From Anniella stebbinsi (taxonomy: Eukaryota > Chordata > Lepidosauria > Squamata > Anniellidae): 64,000 nt of DNA. A program made the translations under genes and the position numbers. Under the pieces are notes generated by a model. That model had not been told where the DNA came from, searched no databases, and was given only the letters and a program-made list of their open reading frames with translations. Location of the stretch: contig JARDYH010000003.1 in assembly GCA_029215795.1 (NCBI GenBank), forward strand, positions 69,622,609-69,686,608, given 5' to 3'. Of the stretch, positions 43,620-55,941 are shown in pieces; the first letter of the stretch is position 1; each line of letters begins with the position of its first letter.

Positions 43620-45460
43620 TGATCCCATAATGGTGATGCTATATCCCTCTTGCACTTTTTTTATCTTGTAGCTCACACAATGGCATCCGTTCCATTAGTT
43701 TGAGTAATATGGAATAAAAAGCTGGAAATAACACCAGAAAAGTGGTATACGGAATTCCTAATGTGCTCCAATAGTTATCAGCACTCTTCAATACCAATAA
43801 AACATACTACTGTAGATATAGCCTAGATTTGGTTGGTTCTTGCAAATAAAGAGGAGGCAGCTCGCTAGTCAGGTGAACCAAAATGGTGTAGAGGAAGTGA
43901 TTCCAAAGCAAAGTACCTATTATTATAATTATCATTATCATTATCATTATCATTGCCTTAAGATTCAGAGATGCTAAAGGTTCTTTGTTCTGTAGGTATG
44001 GTGCTTATAACTTATCAACCCAAAACCAATCTCTGGCTTTAGAAACTTGACTGCTTTCCCCATGCATGTGTATCAACTGCCAAACTCAATGGCTTTCAGC
44101 GTAGTCAGTTCATACATCCACCTGTGATCCATTGAATGATGAGAAATGAAGTAGTGCAGATGTGTTTGTGTGAACTAGCTCTTAAATGTCTAAATATCTC
44201 TGTTTTTTGGGGGGAGGGGTAGTCGATTGCCATCTAAGGGGCTGTGCTTCTCTCTTCTGCTGCCCCAACTCACCGCATGTGTAAACCTTGATCTTGCTGC
44301 TTGATCTTTTGCCACCATGTGGGCTCTAGCTGGATCCCCTTCACACCAAAACTAGGATCCTAGTTTCTAGCCCTGACTGTGATCATATATACATGGCAGA
44401 CACGAACACCCTTTTACATAATATTGTTGTTGGTTTATTGTTGTATTTATATATGTTATAAAATAATGCTTTCTTGCATCTCCTCGGCTACACAGCAGAT
44501 AAAACTCAAAGAGTGGTGTAGGGGAGGGATGGACGACTTACAGGTGATAGATTGGACAAGTTAAGGTGTTTGATCAGGAAGTGTATATGCTGCAGCATCA
44601 TTGTTTTTTTTCCCATTGTTCAGTTTCAAATACCAATGAAATGCTTACAAAGTCATGAGCTCCCTTGTCTTTGCATTTTTCCCCTGATAAAAGAGGTCCA
44701 AAACATTGATGTTACCACCACAGGGGTTGTCTGAATTTTTGTTCTGATTACTCTCAGCATTTTATTTTCTTTAAAGGAACGAGTCTTTAGTTTTGACTTG
44801 TGTTTGACAAAATGAACTTTTTCGTTAACTCCAGTAATTCTTTTGTAGCCCAGCAATGCATTCAAACAATAGATAAAAAATGCATACCTAAGTGGAACAA
44901 ATCAAACTTTTCCAAGATCTTTCACAAGCAAAAAATTCTCTTAGAAGTCACTGTCTGGGTTCACTTCACACACCTCCACCTGAAATATAAATGTCCTGAA
45001 ACCAAGGAAGAAAATAAAGGAAAATTGGTTGACTTGTTTTGTGTTGGATTGTGAGTTTTTTATGCACATCAAAGTCAAATGAATAGCAAGAATTCACTAT
45101 AGTTAGAAATTCAGTGATATCTATAACTACATAATTGCGTAAATCTGTCCTTATTTATGTGACTTCTGGTAAGATTTACTTCAGGGTATAACCTGTGAAG
45201 TGTTAATGATCTTACACTGCAGTCCTAACTGTCAAATCAAATTATAACAAGATTGGGTTTATTTTTCAAGTAGCTGTAACATGGATTACATTTATATTGG
45301 ATCTAGGACTAAGTACCTCATTAAGTGGGTTTAAAATCAATGGTGATCACTCAGTTAAAATAAGTAGCCTACTATTGATTGTTCATTGCTCTGTAATGTG
45401 AAGCTATGGTTGATCAGGAATAAGATATTGCTGAATTTTTTTAGCTTGTTCAAATATATC
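43620..45460. other. single-copy-like stretch with (ATTATC)n
   Basis: A short ATTATC array at 43921-43953 and an 18-bp perfect palindrome AAACTAGGATCCTAGTTT at 44348-44365. Frames at 44379-45054 are unconvincing. Confidence 0.45.
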
Positions 45461-45463
45461 TTA

Positions 45464-45603
45464 GAGCCTATCTACACAAGCAGGATAAAACACTTTGAAA
45501 ACGTTTTGAAAACTGTATATGGAGTGTGTCCTGGGCCCCAATAGTTCTCAAAGCTGTTATAAACTGTTTTAAACCGTTTTAAAGCAGTAGTGTAGATAAG
45601 CTC
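45464..45603. mobile_element. PIF/Harbinger-like fold-back MITE (140 bp)
   Basis: Ends GAGCCTATCTACAC and GTGTAGATAAGCTC, flanked by an exact TTA duplication (45461-45463 and 45604-45606). The arms continue through AAAACGTTTTGAAAACTG and AAACTGTTTTAAACCGTTTT. Confidence 0.88.
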
Positions 45604-45606
45604 TTA

Positions 45607-46069
45607 GTTTTATTTGATTACAGGTACTTCTACTTAAATTGGTGATGGGTATTAAAGCTTATTGTATAGGGCATGTTACTTTCTGTAGCATTGTTGAAGA
45701 ACAGTGTAATATATATGTGGGTCTCTCAGAGTTTTATGGTCCTTTTCCAACTTCATCCACATATTATTTTTTTATGGATGAAGAGAGACATAGTATTCTA
45801 AAGATAGCCACAGTTAGTTCTTCTTCGTGGTCTCTGTGCAGCATCTGGACAGTCTTCACCTGTACACAGCAACTTTGAAACATCTTGTATACCAATAGTG
45901 AACTCAATTCTCTGAGAGCCAATCTTTAGGTAGCCAAAACAGTATCATCTATGTACAAGAGGAAGATATCAACAAGGTCTGATATGCCCAAAGACTTGTA
46001 GACCCAAAGAATGGCCATTTTCACACAGAATTGTGAATGAAATTCTGTGTGAACAGAATTTCACAAAGA
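45607..46069. other. single-copy-like stretch ending in a small hairpin
   Basis: A perfect 13-bp inverted repeat (TTCACACAGAATT, 8-nt loop, AATTCTGTGTGAA) at 46020-46053 sits right at the edge of the CR1 tail. Confidence 0.5.
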
Positions 46070-46375
46070 GGAGGGCCAGGCTTTCTTCTTGATCATCCCA
46101 GAGTGCAGGACACGGAATAATGGGCTCAAATTACAGGAAGCCAGATTATGGCTGGACATCAGGAAAAACATCCTGACTGTTAGAGCAGGACGACAATGGA
46201 ACCAGTTACCTAGGGAGGGAGGGAGGGAGGGAGGTAGTTACCTAGGGAGCTCTTCCACACTAGAGGCCTTCAAGATGCAGCTGGACAGCCATCTTTCAGT
46301 TATGCTTTAAAGGTGGATTCCTGCATTGAGCAGGGGGTTGGACCCGATGGCCTTATAGGCCCCTTCCAGCTCATT
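46070..46375 (+). mobile_element. CR1 LINE 3' end fragment
   Basis: 'CCCAGAGTGCAGGACACGGA' and 'AGGAAAAACATCCTGACTGT' match the CR1 tails at 31018 and 39340. At 46205-46242 a GGGA array and a duplicated 'AGTTACCTAGGGAG' give a local expansion. The terminal ATTCTATG octamers are missing; the copy stops after 'GGCCCCTTCCAGCTC'. Confidence 0.85.
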
Positions 46376-49300
46376 GACAATAAGCCAAGATTCTCCAGAA
46401 TCCTAGCTTATTGTTCTGTGCAAATGTGGCCAAAAACTTTAGAATTAAATCTAAAATAAACCAATGACTACTGAGCACACTGAATGACTACAGAATGTTG
46501 ACTCTCTTTTAAGGAAGAAATGAAAAACCCAGAGTGAGGGAATAGTTTGTTAGGGTTTACATATACTTACAAAAGACCCTTAAGCCCTGGCAAACTACAG
46601 TTCCCAAGGATCTTTGTGCTGGAATGGGCTTAATGAAGGCTGAAGCACTGATCTTCTCTTTACACCCTAGCAAAGTAGAAACTTGAGGGTAGATTTTGGA
46701 GAAAGGGAAGAGGAAGGGGGTCAGCTTCGAATGGCTCAAGTTTATGAGCCTAGACAAAAGTTAGAGCGGATTTTAGCTGAAATTCTTAAAAGGCCATTTC
46801 TGAACTAGATGTATATGCCTTTCTGAACACACTCTCACACACACACACACAAGTTCCAAAATTGAATAGCTCCTGCCACAATTTCCCTCCCCTGAACTCT
46901 GCCTTCCCTCCTTCAGCCTGCCAAAGGGCTGTCTCTGACGGTCCTGCAAGATGTAGAAACAGTGTCAATATATTGAAGTGTTTTTGCATCCCTTCTCATT
47001 TAAACTTCCTAAATTTCTTCCAATGTAGCCCTTACAATATTCCACCTGAACAGAATGGAGCAGTTCCAAGATACATGAGAGTGCACAACCAATGGCTGTT
47101 GCTGTGCTGGCATCTGAGTCAGAGTTGCTGGGCATCTACCAAGGTCTACACCTCAGGAGGGATCCTCTGCTGTCCTCCAGAATCATCTCACCCTCCTCAT
47201 GCTCATTGTTGCTGCCTGTTCATCTGCCCTCTCCAAGCGCGAGGAGTGACAAAACAAAGGACGGCTGGAATAACGATGGCAGGAGAGCATACTTATAGCA
47301 AGTTTCACCAAAGGGTTCATCTGCTCTTAGAGTGCTAGCAATGCAATAGCCTGGGCCACCCAGGGTGCAGAGCTAATCAGTTCCCCTGGATACATGGAGA
47401 GAGCATGGCCTACTAGTAAGGTGGGGCCAAAGAAGGATTGTCATTGTTTTGCTACTTCAATGTGGGTGGGTGCCTTTTGCCACCAAGTCAGGTTTGTTTT
47501 GTCAAGCTGTTTTCAAACTGTTCACTTTGCAGACTCAGTTATTCAGCTACCCTTTTTAACTAAGATGAGGGGCAGCAGTTTCTACCCATCTTGTCCTCTC
47601 CTTCCAGGCCGTGGTGTGGATTGGGCTCCGAGCAAGAGGACAAGCAAATGGGGAGAGTGGAATTAGCAGGTAGGAGGTAGTTCTATTTAGGAATGAGGAG
47701 CCCTCAAGAGTATCCTGCTGAAGGACCCCCAAAATCTGGACCTGATGCTGGACTGCTCTCCTCCCTGTGTTGTTCAGTACAACTGTAGGAGGAGGCATGG
47801 GTGCAACCACACTGGTGGATACTGCAGTATCAGTGCAAAATACAGGGCTGGCTCCCAGCACAAGGGACGGTGCTGCTCAGTACAGCAAGAGCTGAGAGTC
47901 AAGGTTTTAAGGAAGGTAAACATGGAGAATTTTGTTCTGATGCACTCAGGCTTTCATGTGGATAATAGCGCCCTCACTTAAATTATATAATGTCAGTTTG
48001 TGTCTCAGCTAGATCAAGAATGCACTACCAGTGTGTATTTATTGGTTGTATTGATTTTCTCCCACAGAAATCGTATTTATTTCAGTACTACGGATTTTTA
48101 AAAATTGTGATAGATTTTCTCATTTGCAGCTGCAGTTGCTTGCATAATAATTGCTATGGCTAAGTCCTGTTTTTCTGAGGAACTCCCCAGAGATTTTCTG
48201 TGAGGTTTTAGAGAAATAAAAGTACGAGAAACAGAGTTTCCCTCTTCATAGCAGAATCCTGAGGGTATTTCAGATTTGGTAGAATTAGAGCCAAATTAAA
48301 CATTCTGCTAATCATGTGGGGTGGGGTGGGGTTAAAAAAAGAAAAAAAATTAAACTCCTCCCCCACAGAATGTATATGTGTGAAATTTTGGGAACTGCTG
48401 CCATGGTCCCAATCCAAAACATGTACTTACATAAGAGTAGGGAAAATTATCACACACAGCTACACTATGCTCAATTACTATAATGTTTATCTGATTATTT
48501 TTGTTATTCTGTGTCCTGCTTATTGTCTCTAATGCAAAGCAAGATGCCTGAGGATAAAATGCTCTGGTCCGCATATATGGACTTTAGTGATACCTTGATG
48601 TCATACAGGTGTTTTGGACCCTATTTATATCATGGAATAGAAAAAAAAACCCTGACATTTAATCCATTTCTCTCTCTCTACAAAACTCTATTCTGTACTG
48701 TTCTATTCTATTCTATTTTATTTAACATTATTTTTAGACCACCTTTATAGGTAGAACTTCTCTTCCAGCTGGTTGTCTGGTTACCATGTGGGGACTAGAT
48801 AGGAAACACAGAGTAAATGGAGAAGATTGCATTTTTATTTGAGGCAATGTGATATTTCATCATCATAACGGTGACCTTCTGAAACAGTATGGATTAGATC
48901 CAAAGGTACTTTCTGCCTTCACATCCCAATTGGGATCTCCTGCTCATAGAAGGGAAGTTCTTCACCTCACAGTTCAAATGTTGATGTGAGAAAATAAAAA
49001 CTAAAGACAGGGATGCTCTTCTGGCTGACAACCTGTTGCACAAACAAAAATATGAGAACTGCTACAGAATATTCCTATGGTTTATTGAACTCTTACACAA
49101 GCTCTTACACAAGCATTCGTGGAACAGTGCTAGTAACTATTTTCCTTCTACTCACATTTCATTGGATCTGATCCTATATGTTGATTTATGGCTTTGTGCA
49201 AACACTAACAGTTTTAACTTTTCCGTGAGGTTATTGCCCATTTTCATAATACTTGCATGTAAATTTTCCTTTTTTTAGTTGATTTCTGTGTTGGGTGAGT

Positions 49301-49473
49301 AATTATTCATATAAGTGTTTTTAGAGTGCTTCTAATGTGAACAATGCTTCATGATCTTTATTCTTATAATAATCCTGAAGGGTGTTACTAGAGTTCCCAT
49401 TTTGCAGATGAAGAATTCAGGTTCAGTGTGACTTGACCTAGGCCACTGACTGAGCCCATGGTTGAAGATGTAA
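46376..49473. other. single-copy-like stretch, nothing recognised
   Basis: The 158-codon frame at 46862-47338 is open mainly because of C-rich composition and overlaps a 68-codon frame. No motif is seen. Small AC run at 46838-46850. Confidence 0.4.
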
Positions 49474-49481
49474 CCTCAGTT

Positions 49482-49768
49482 TAGGGTGACCATATGGAAG
49501 GAGGACAGGGCTCCTGTATCTTTAACAGTTGTATAGAAAAGGGAATTTCACCAGGTGTCATTTGTATGCATGCAGCACCTGGTGAAATTATTATTATTAT
49601 TATTATTATTAATTACATTTATATACCGCCCCATAGCCGAATTCCATCTTCATCACAACAGTTAAAGCTGCAGGGGCCCTGTCCTCTTTTGCATCTGGTC
49701 ACTCTACAAAATACATGAGCTTTGTAAAGATATATGAGCCTTGTCCTCCATTCCTTATGGTCACCCTA
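49482..49768. mobile_element. hAT-like fold-back MITE, with a nested L2 tail
   Basis: Ends TAGGGTGACCATATGGAAGG and CCTTATGGTCACCCTA. Flanks CCTCAGTT (49474-49481) and CCTCAGCT (49769-49776) match at 7 of 8 positions. The expected 'GGTGAAATTCC' joint is split by (ATT)n plus 'TTATATACCGCCCCATAGCC' (about 49587-49641), the minus-strand L2 tail. The right half is partly deleted. Confidence 0.85.
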
Positions 49769-49776
49769 CCTCAGCT

Positions 49777-50339
49777 TGCTAGGTCAAAGTTCAACATTCT
49801 GGTCACCAAATTTGGGAATGGAACTTCGTTCTGCTGGTTCATAAAGGAATCAGCCCTTGGTCTGGAAGAATAATTCAGTACATTTAATGCAGTCTTGCCA
49901 AGAAGTTGTCAAATATTAGTAGCACACCTGCTCCTTAATCTAGTTTAATAATTAGTAGCTTAATGATCCATAGCGTAATAATTAGTAACCTATTCTTTAG
50001 TAACCTAATAGGGAAAAAATTAGCCAATGTTTGAAAAACTCAGCCTTCAACAAATCCACTCACCAACAGGCCAGGGGCAAGGAAGTATTTGATCTTTGTA
50101 AGTAAGAATCTCAGGGAATGATGTTGCATTACAGCAGCTAAAATAGGCTGCCAGAAAAACCTGGAGTAAAGTTTTAGACAGAGTCTCTTCTGTAGTGCTG
50201 AAATAGTCTGCAAAGGTTTTCCCCCTACCGTTCCCTTCCCTTCCTGTGCATATTGCAGATGTGATTGGTGGGCTAAGGGTGTGTGTAGCCATACCATTTT
50301 TAATTTCATTCAGTGTTTTTTTATTTCTCTCCGACCCCC
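49777..50339. other. single-copy-like stretch, nothing recognised
   Basis: Two overlapping minus-strand frames (89 and 81 codons) with no features. Confidence 0.4.
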
Positions 50340-50690
50340 TCTAGATGGATTCTGTTTGACGCCTGGTTAGCCGATTATGCGCATAATCGCTGAAGTGCTT
50401 TATCGTAAATGCTTGTACGCAAGAGGTAATTGAGCGCACAACTGGTGGCCTTTCCGGTTGTTTGAAATGCGCTTTACAAGTAGTTAATGCGGAGAATCGC
50501 TTGTTCACATAGGCAAAATGCGCTTTAACGGCCGGAGCAAAATAAAACTCGCTATTTAACGCACATTCGATAATGTGCATAATCGGAGAGATAAAGCACC
50601 TCAACTCCCGATTTACGCACCGCTCTTGTAGAGGTAAATTTTTTAATGAGACTTCAAAGAGCTTTAAACGTCTCGTGTAGAGGCAGCCTC
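50340..50690. mobile_element. CpG-containing fold-back element, class unknown
   Basis: It is unusually rich in GCGC and CG words for this AT-rich area. Two partial inverted pairs support a fold-back: CCGATTATGCGCATAATCG with GATAATGTGCATAATCGG, and GTGCTTTATC with GATAAAGCAC. Candidate ends are CCTCTAGATGG and CGTGTAGAGG. The 124-codon minus frame lies inside and is probably a shadow. Confidence 0.5.
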
Positions 50691-51084
50691 CCTCTGTGTG
50701 TGCTACTTCCCTCATGCAAGTTGTTTGCTCCTCCCTCCTCCAGCACTATCCTACTTCAGGAATCCAGCAGCAGCTAAAGAACTTTTGAAACCCCAGCCCT
50801 CAACCCTCATCCTAAGAATATATTATTTCCAAAGTCTTCCCGGTCAAGAAGAATTTGTGCTGCCTCATTCTAACTGCAGATAGATTTTTTTTAAAAAAAG
50901 AACAAGAAAGGTTTGCTTTGTAAATTGATTGAATGGATGAGAGAAAGCAATGGGAACTTTTGAGTCTCCCTTTCAGTGGTATAGTATCTACTCCCTTTCC
51001 TCTGCATCTCTACCTCTGCAACCTTTCTTCATTCCCCAGCTCCACTTACAACTGGTTTTTTCTCACACTCTCCCTTTCCACATT

Positions 51085-51085
<1 letters not shown>
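50691..51085. other. pyrimidine-rich stretch, nothing recognised
   Basis: No features beyond composition. Confidence 0.4.

Positions 51086-51131
<46 letters not shown>
51086..51131. repeat. (GA)n microsatellite
   Basis: About 22 GA units. It creates artefactual Glu-Arg and Ser-Leu repeats in overlapping frames. Confidence 0.95.
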
Positions 51132-51133
<2 letters not shown>

Positions 51134-51183
51134 AAATTCCCTTTGTTTTGTTTGCTGGAGACTGATTATGATAAGAAACAAAA

Positions 51184-51224
51184 CATCATCATCATCATCA
51201 ACAACAACAACAACAACAACAAGA
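51184..51224. repeat. (ATC)n(AAC)n compound microsatellite
   Basis: ATC units followed by about eight AAC units. Confidence 0.9.
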
Positions 51225-54200
51225 AGCCTGGGTTGTGAAGGGGAACTGCTGCATGAAAGAAGAAAAATCTGCACTGGATTACTTTGGTAGAGAGGGAAAG
51301 ACTGTCTTCTAGTCTTTTTAAACCTGGTTTTGAAAATAAATGCTTGCTTGGCTGGGGCTTCCAAGAGAAGTGGTAGAAATGTCTAATTTTCAGAAAGACA
51401 TGTAGGGGACTCAAGCTTATGGGAAAGATCCATCTGCACTATTTAGCCCCTCTACTTAACTCGATGGGAGGGGCAGGGTGTCACTTGCTGGGTGGAAAGG
51501 AAAGGTGGTCTGCATGTTTTCAGAGTCATTTTTCCTGTATTCTTGATGAGTAGATTTCCCCCCCTCCATTTTGGTCTACTAAGCCCTGACATACTCTGTG
51601 GGCCATTGGGTAAAGCTGTCTGGTCGCTTGGACAGAATTTTCCCCACATACTATTTGCAAACCCGATATAGTTACAGGTTTCATCATTTCATATTTTAAA
51701 GTATTATGAGCCTCTCCAGTCCCATTGCAAGCTTTCCATGTTTATTTTTGATGTAAGCAAAAATTGCATCCTCCCAAGTAATAGCGGTAACTCCACTATA
51801 AACCATTGGTTTAATATGTTTTCTAAAGTATAGCAAGATTTAAATATAGACTGTCATTTTTATTTTACCGCTCTTGGTGCTTGAGGCATTTCTAGCAAAT
51901 GAAGAGATCTACACATGCATAGACAAGATGTACTGTGTCTGTGGAGATATGATTTAGAATAAAGAGAACATCATTTTTAACACACAACAATAAACAGAGG
52001 TTTGGCAGTGAATTAATAGAATTAATATTTAATAAAATTTCATCTTTTATTTTGTTCACAGAGCTTCTTTCTCATTCTGTCCATTGCTCAACTCTGCTGA
52101 CAGACTTTATATATATGATGCTCTCTTAGAAACCATCTGATCAAAGAGCATCCCCTTTACTTGCCTTTCAAAATCTATAAATATTGTTTTTGAGGATTTA
52201 AAAAAAAAACACCAAAGAGTACATTCGAAGTCTCTTGTCATTTTAACTTCCTTTTTTTTTTTTTACATTATACAAAATGATAAAAAATTGTAAATCAGCA
52301 ATAAAGGCCTATTCAGAATAACTGAAGGGAGTTGCTTATTCCTGGAATTTAGCAGGTCTGGGATACAACAAAAGGCACCTTTTGTTCTTTAGTTAATTAG
52401 CTCATTATACTGTAGGTACATAATTCTTTCAAAAGAAGCAAATGCATCTCAAACGGAATCACAAGAGTAGTTATTGGCGATAAATTCAATTGACACACAC
52501 AAAAAGTTGAAATATGCTGACTTTGGTTTTAAAAAATGTATTTGGGGGCCAAAAGAATATTTAGGTCATGGACCCAAAGCTTGCACTAGGTTTTCACTCT
52601 GTACAGAAGGAGAAGGAAGCTACCTGTTGTTTGTAAACAAAAAGGAAATGCTTCATTTTGGCAGTTCCATTTATTAGTGCAACAAGAAGTGAAGTCATGC
52701 AGTTAATCACAGCAATTTTTTTTTAAAAAGATGTGTTTTGGGGGGGGGTTAAAAGAAGAGGATTTGAGCCTGAATCATGGCTCCTGTATTTCCGTGTTGT
52801 TCTAAAACACTTACCCACCAAGAACAACTAATCCTGACTGTTAGTGTTGTGTTTTAATTCCAGTGTGGGCTTGCTCTGAGCTCAAAGGCACTGGTCTCCT
52901 ACCGAGTGCTGAGAACGGCTGCCAAGGATGGCTTCTTTCCAAGGAAACGTGCTACCATTTAAAACTAAATGGTTTGGGGTCTGAGGATGTGCGCTCTCTA
53001 GTCCCTGTTTACTTGCAATGTATTTAGCCATATATAATCCCCCATGTATTTAACTTAAGCATGCTCTGAAGTCTTAAAATAATGGGGAAATGGGAAAATA
53101 CCTTCAAGCTAGCTTGACAGCTTAGACGTCTAATCCTGTTTAGCACCAGTGACTTGCTCTTTGGAGGGCTGTGATTTAAATCAGTGCTGCTCTCAAAGCA
53201 TGGACTCTAGGAATCAAGACTTAACAGGGCAGAGTGCTGCAAGGCAAATTCCAAGTTAGGTTGCTTAGTAGAAAGGTGTGTGTGTATGAATGTGGGGTTT
53301 TGTATGCATGATTACATTGTGTTTCCCCAGGGAAAGACAATAGTTGTACACTCTAAGGAGTCTTTAGGTCATTGTATTTATGTGTCCAACTACAGACTGG
53401 CAAGCTGGTTATTTTGGAAGCATAATAAGCAGGTCTTTGCTGTCGAGTTTATTTCGCCATATAACCAAAACAACCCTGACGGTGTTGTAAGTCGGGAATA
53501 TGTTCTGTTCATTATGGAGAACACCTGAGGATATCTGAAGAAGGGTTCAAAGACAAACAGCTGTTTAAAGCATTTTGTTCTCTTTGTCAAGTGCGGGGCT
53601 GCTGCCGTGAAAGATTTGCCCTTAGCAAAACCAACCTGGAATTAGTAAGGGGTGGGGGAGGTGGGGAGCCACCCTTTTTATACTGGAAGATAAGAAAATG
53701 TTAGTATGGAAATGTGGGATCACATACCTCTAATATGGACACTATGATAACATTATACTTCCGTGCATGAATATAATGAAATACTACAGAGTGGAATTGG
53801 GATTTTGACAGACTTTGAATTTCTTAGGTGGATATCATACAACTGGATATCATACCAGCATTGTTTGATAAACAAAAACCTTTCTTTTTAAAGGTTGTTG
53901 CTGTTTTTCTGAAGATTAACTTCCATCCAACCCTAAAAAGGAAGCACCCTCTGCTGGTTCCAGAGAGATATTACTTATTCATTTAAAACATGGCTCCAGC
54001 AAAATATAATTCAGCTAAATTCAGCTAAATTCCTGGGCCACAATCTAATGCAGGGCTAAGCATGCTGAAGCCCATTGATTTCAACTAACCTAAGCATGCC
54101 TATGACTCTGTTGGATTGTGTCCCTCATTTGTTTAAGTCAAATAAGATGGTTTTTTTCTAATCTTCCTGGGTTTTTCTCCTGGCCAATTGAGCAAAAAGC

Positions 54201-54747
54201 TACTTTTCATATGCACCTTTTAAGGTAAGGCAAATGATGCTAAGCTGAACTCCAAAGGATGACTTGCCACACCCTTTAAATTAACATCTAGGTTCTGTGC
54301 AAGCAGATAATATAATTACCACGTTTTAATTTCTCACAGAAAATTTAAACCAAATACTGCCGATTTTTGTATTAGCATGTAAAATGTATAATTCCAGGCA
54401 AAAGATAGAGGAAGCATTTAGAACAATACTCTGGCAGCAATGTTATGCTCATTTACCCGGGAGTTAGTTATATTTAACACAGTGGAACTTACTTCATGTA
54501 ACGTATAGAATTAAGCTCTGAAGTGTATGTGTATGTGTATATACTCAGTAGAACATGCTAAACAAAATGAACTTTGATCAACCTATGACAGAAGATGAAT
54601 TAATTCTTTTTGCATAGCTTTCAACATGTTACAGATGAAAATAGGGTTATCCAACACCCCAGTTCTCCCAAAATGAGGATAACTAAGCCAGCTCCCTTTC
54701 ACCCTTATAAGTTGCTGGCAGTTTGTCTTTTACCATATTTTAAAGGT
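51225..54747. other. long single-copy-like stretch; candidate conserved non-coding DNA
   Basis: No transposon recognised over 3.5 kb, which is unusual in this window. 52020-52480 and 54290-54420 are AT-rich with TTAATTAG-type words. A poly-T run at 52249-52264. Frames at 52474-53590 are short and unsupported. Confidence 0.4.
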
Positions 54748-55072
54748 TCATCAGACAAGTGTTTTATCACACGCTCACCACTGCCCACTTACGGATGTAG
54801 CCTTTAGACGATGACGGCCGCCCCCCACTCCTTCCACTCATGTTTCCGTCGCAAAATAGACCCCCCAAAATCTGACTTTTTAGAAAAAAATGGAATGTGC
54901 CGCAATCTCCTGCTGTGTGCAGGAAAAGCTGTGTGATAAAAAAATTCCCCCTGAATGGGCCACATAGTCTTTGTTTACTTCCTCTTTCCCATCTGGGTAA
55001 AAGAGGAAGTAATGAGGGACAGAATCAAGGGCGGAGAAGCAACAGTAAGGAAATGCAATTCCCCCCCATGTG
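54748..55072. mobile_element. unclassified insertion, paired with 19002-19352
   Basis: The same ordered landmarks as the 19002 copy: 'CAAGTGTTTTATCACACG', 'CTGTGTGCAGGAAAAGCTG', 'CTGAATGGGCCACA', 'GTTTACTTCCTCTTTC', 'AGAGGAAGTAATGAGGGACA', 'GGCGGAGAAGCAACAGTAAG'. Both copies are in the same orientation in the window. Confidence 0.7.
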
Positions 55073-55305
55073 ATGACTCCCTTAATCAGAGCATGGAGAT
55101 AAATGTTACCAATGATGAATTGCTACAAATTACATATTAAGGTTGAAAAACTGGATGAAGATATTTCTTTAATCTGCATGAATCTGTCTGTCATGTACTG
55201 GTTCTCAAAGTGTGTTAATAGACTACCCAGACCGGTTTCCCTTTAATGGTCAGCTTCATAACACATTGGAAGGAAAGCTAGTGCATCCTTTATTTAAAGG
55301 CATCT

Positions 55306-55775
55306 CCCAAAGGTACATAGGAAGTCAAGCCATCTAGCCCAGTACTCTTCAAAGTTTCAGGCAGGGTTTCTTCATCTTACCTGGAGATGCCGGGGATTGA
55401 ATCTGGGACTTGGGCATGTGCTAGGGTGACCAGATAAAATCCAGGTCAGGGCTCATGTAACTTTAACAACTGTAGAGAAAAGGGAATTTCAGCCAGTGTC
55501 ATTTGTATGCAATTAGTTCCTGGTGAAATTCCCTCTTCATCACAACAGTTAAAGTTGCACGGGTTCTGCCTTCTTTTGTATATGGTCACTCTAGTATAGT
55601 GCCTGCACCTTTAACTGTTGCGATGAAGAAGGAATATCACCAGAAACTAATTGCATACAAATGACACTGGCTGAAATTCACTTTTCTCTACAACTGTTAA
55701 AGTTACATGAGCCCTGACCTGGATTTTATCTGGTCAGCCTAGCATGTGCTCTACCACTGAGTACAGACTTTCCCT
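55306..55775 (-). mobile_element. tRNA-derived SINE split by a hAT-like MITE
   Basis: The minus strand reads 'CTCAGTGGTAGAGCACATGC' (box A region, 55743-55765), then, past the MITE, 'CCAGATTCAATCCCCGGCAT' (box B region), then the SINE body to 'GGGCTAGATGGCTTGACTTC' near 55325. Related to 1046-1212. Confidence 0.85.
55422..55741. mobile_element. hAT-like fold-back MITE (320 bp), exact 8-bp duplication
   Basis: Ends TAGGGTGACCAGATAAAATC and GATTTTATCTGGTCAGCCTA. GCATGTGC at 55414-55421 and 55742-55749 is a perfect duplication. The duplicated bases are part of the SINE's tRNA-like head, so the MITE is younger than the SINE. Confidence 0.92.
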
Positions 55776-55901
55776 TAGGTGTACTAGTGACATGCACCAG
55801 TGAAATCAGGCTTATTCCCTGGTAAACAGGACAGCTGGAGAGTATGTTTTTGTAAAATGGGAGAAGCAATGCATTAAATAAAGCTTACCTCTTTTTTATT
55901 T

Positions 55902-55902
<1 letters not shown>

Positions 55903-55940
<38 letters not shown>

Positions 55941-55941
55941 T
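55903..55941. repeat. (AAT)n microsatellite
   Basis: About twelve AAT units at the tail of the following minus-strand L2-like element. Confidence 0.9.

Noticed and set aside
46862..47338. 158-codon frame
   Set aside because: No recognisable domain; composition-driven, with a competing frame.
51083..51414. Ser-Leu and Glu-Arg repeat frames
   Set aside because: Produced by the (GA)n and ATC/AAC microsatellites.
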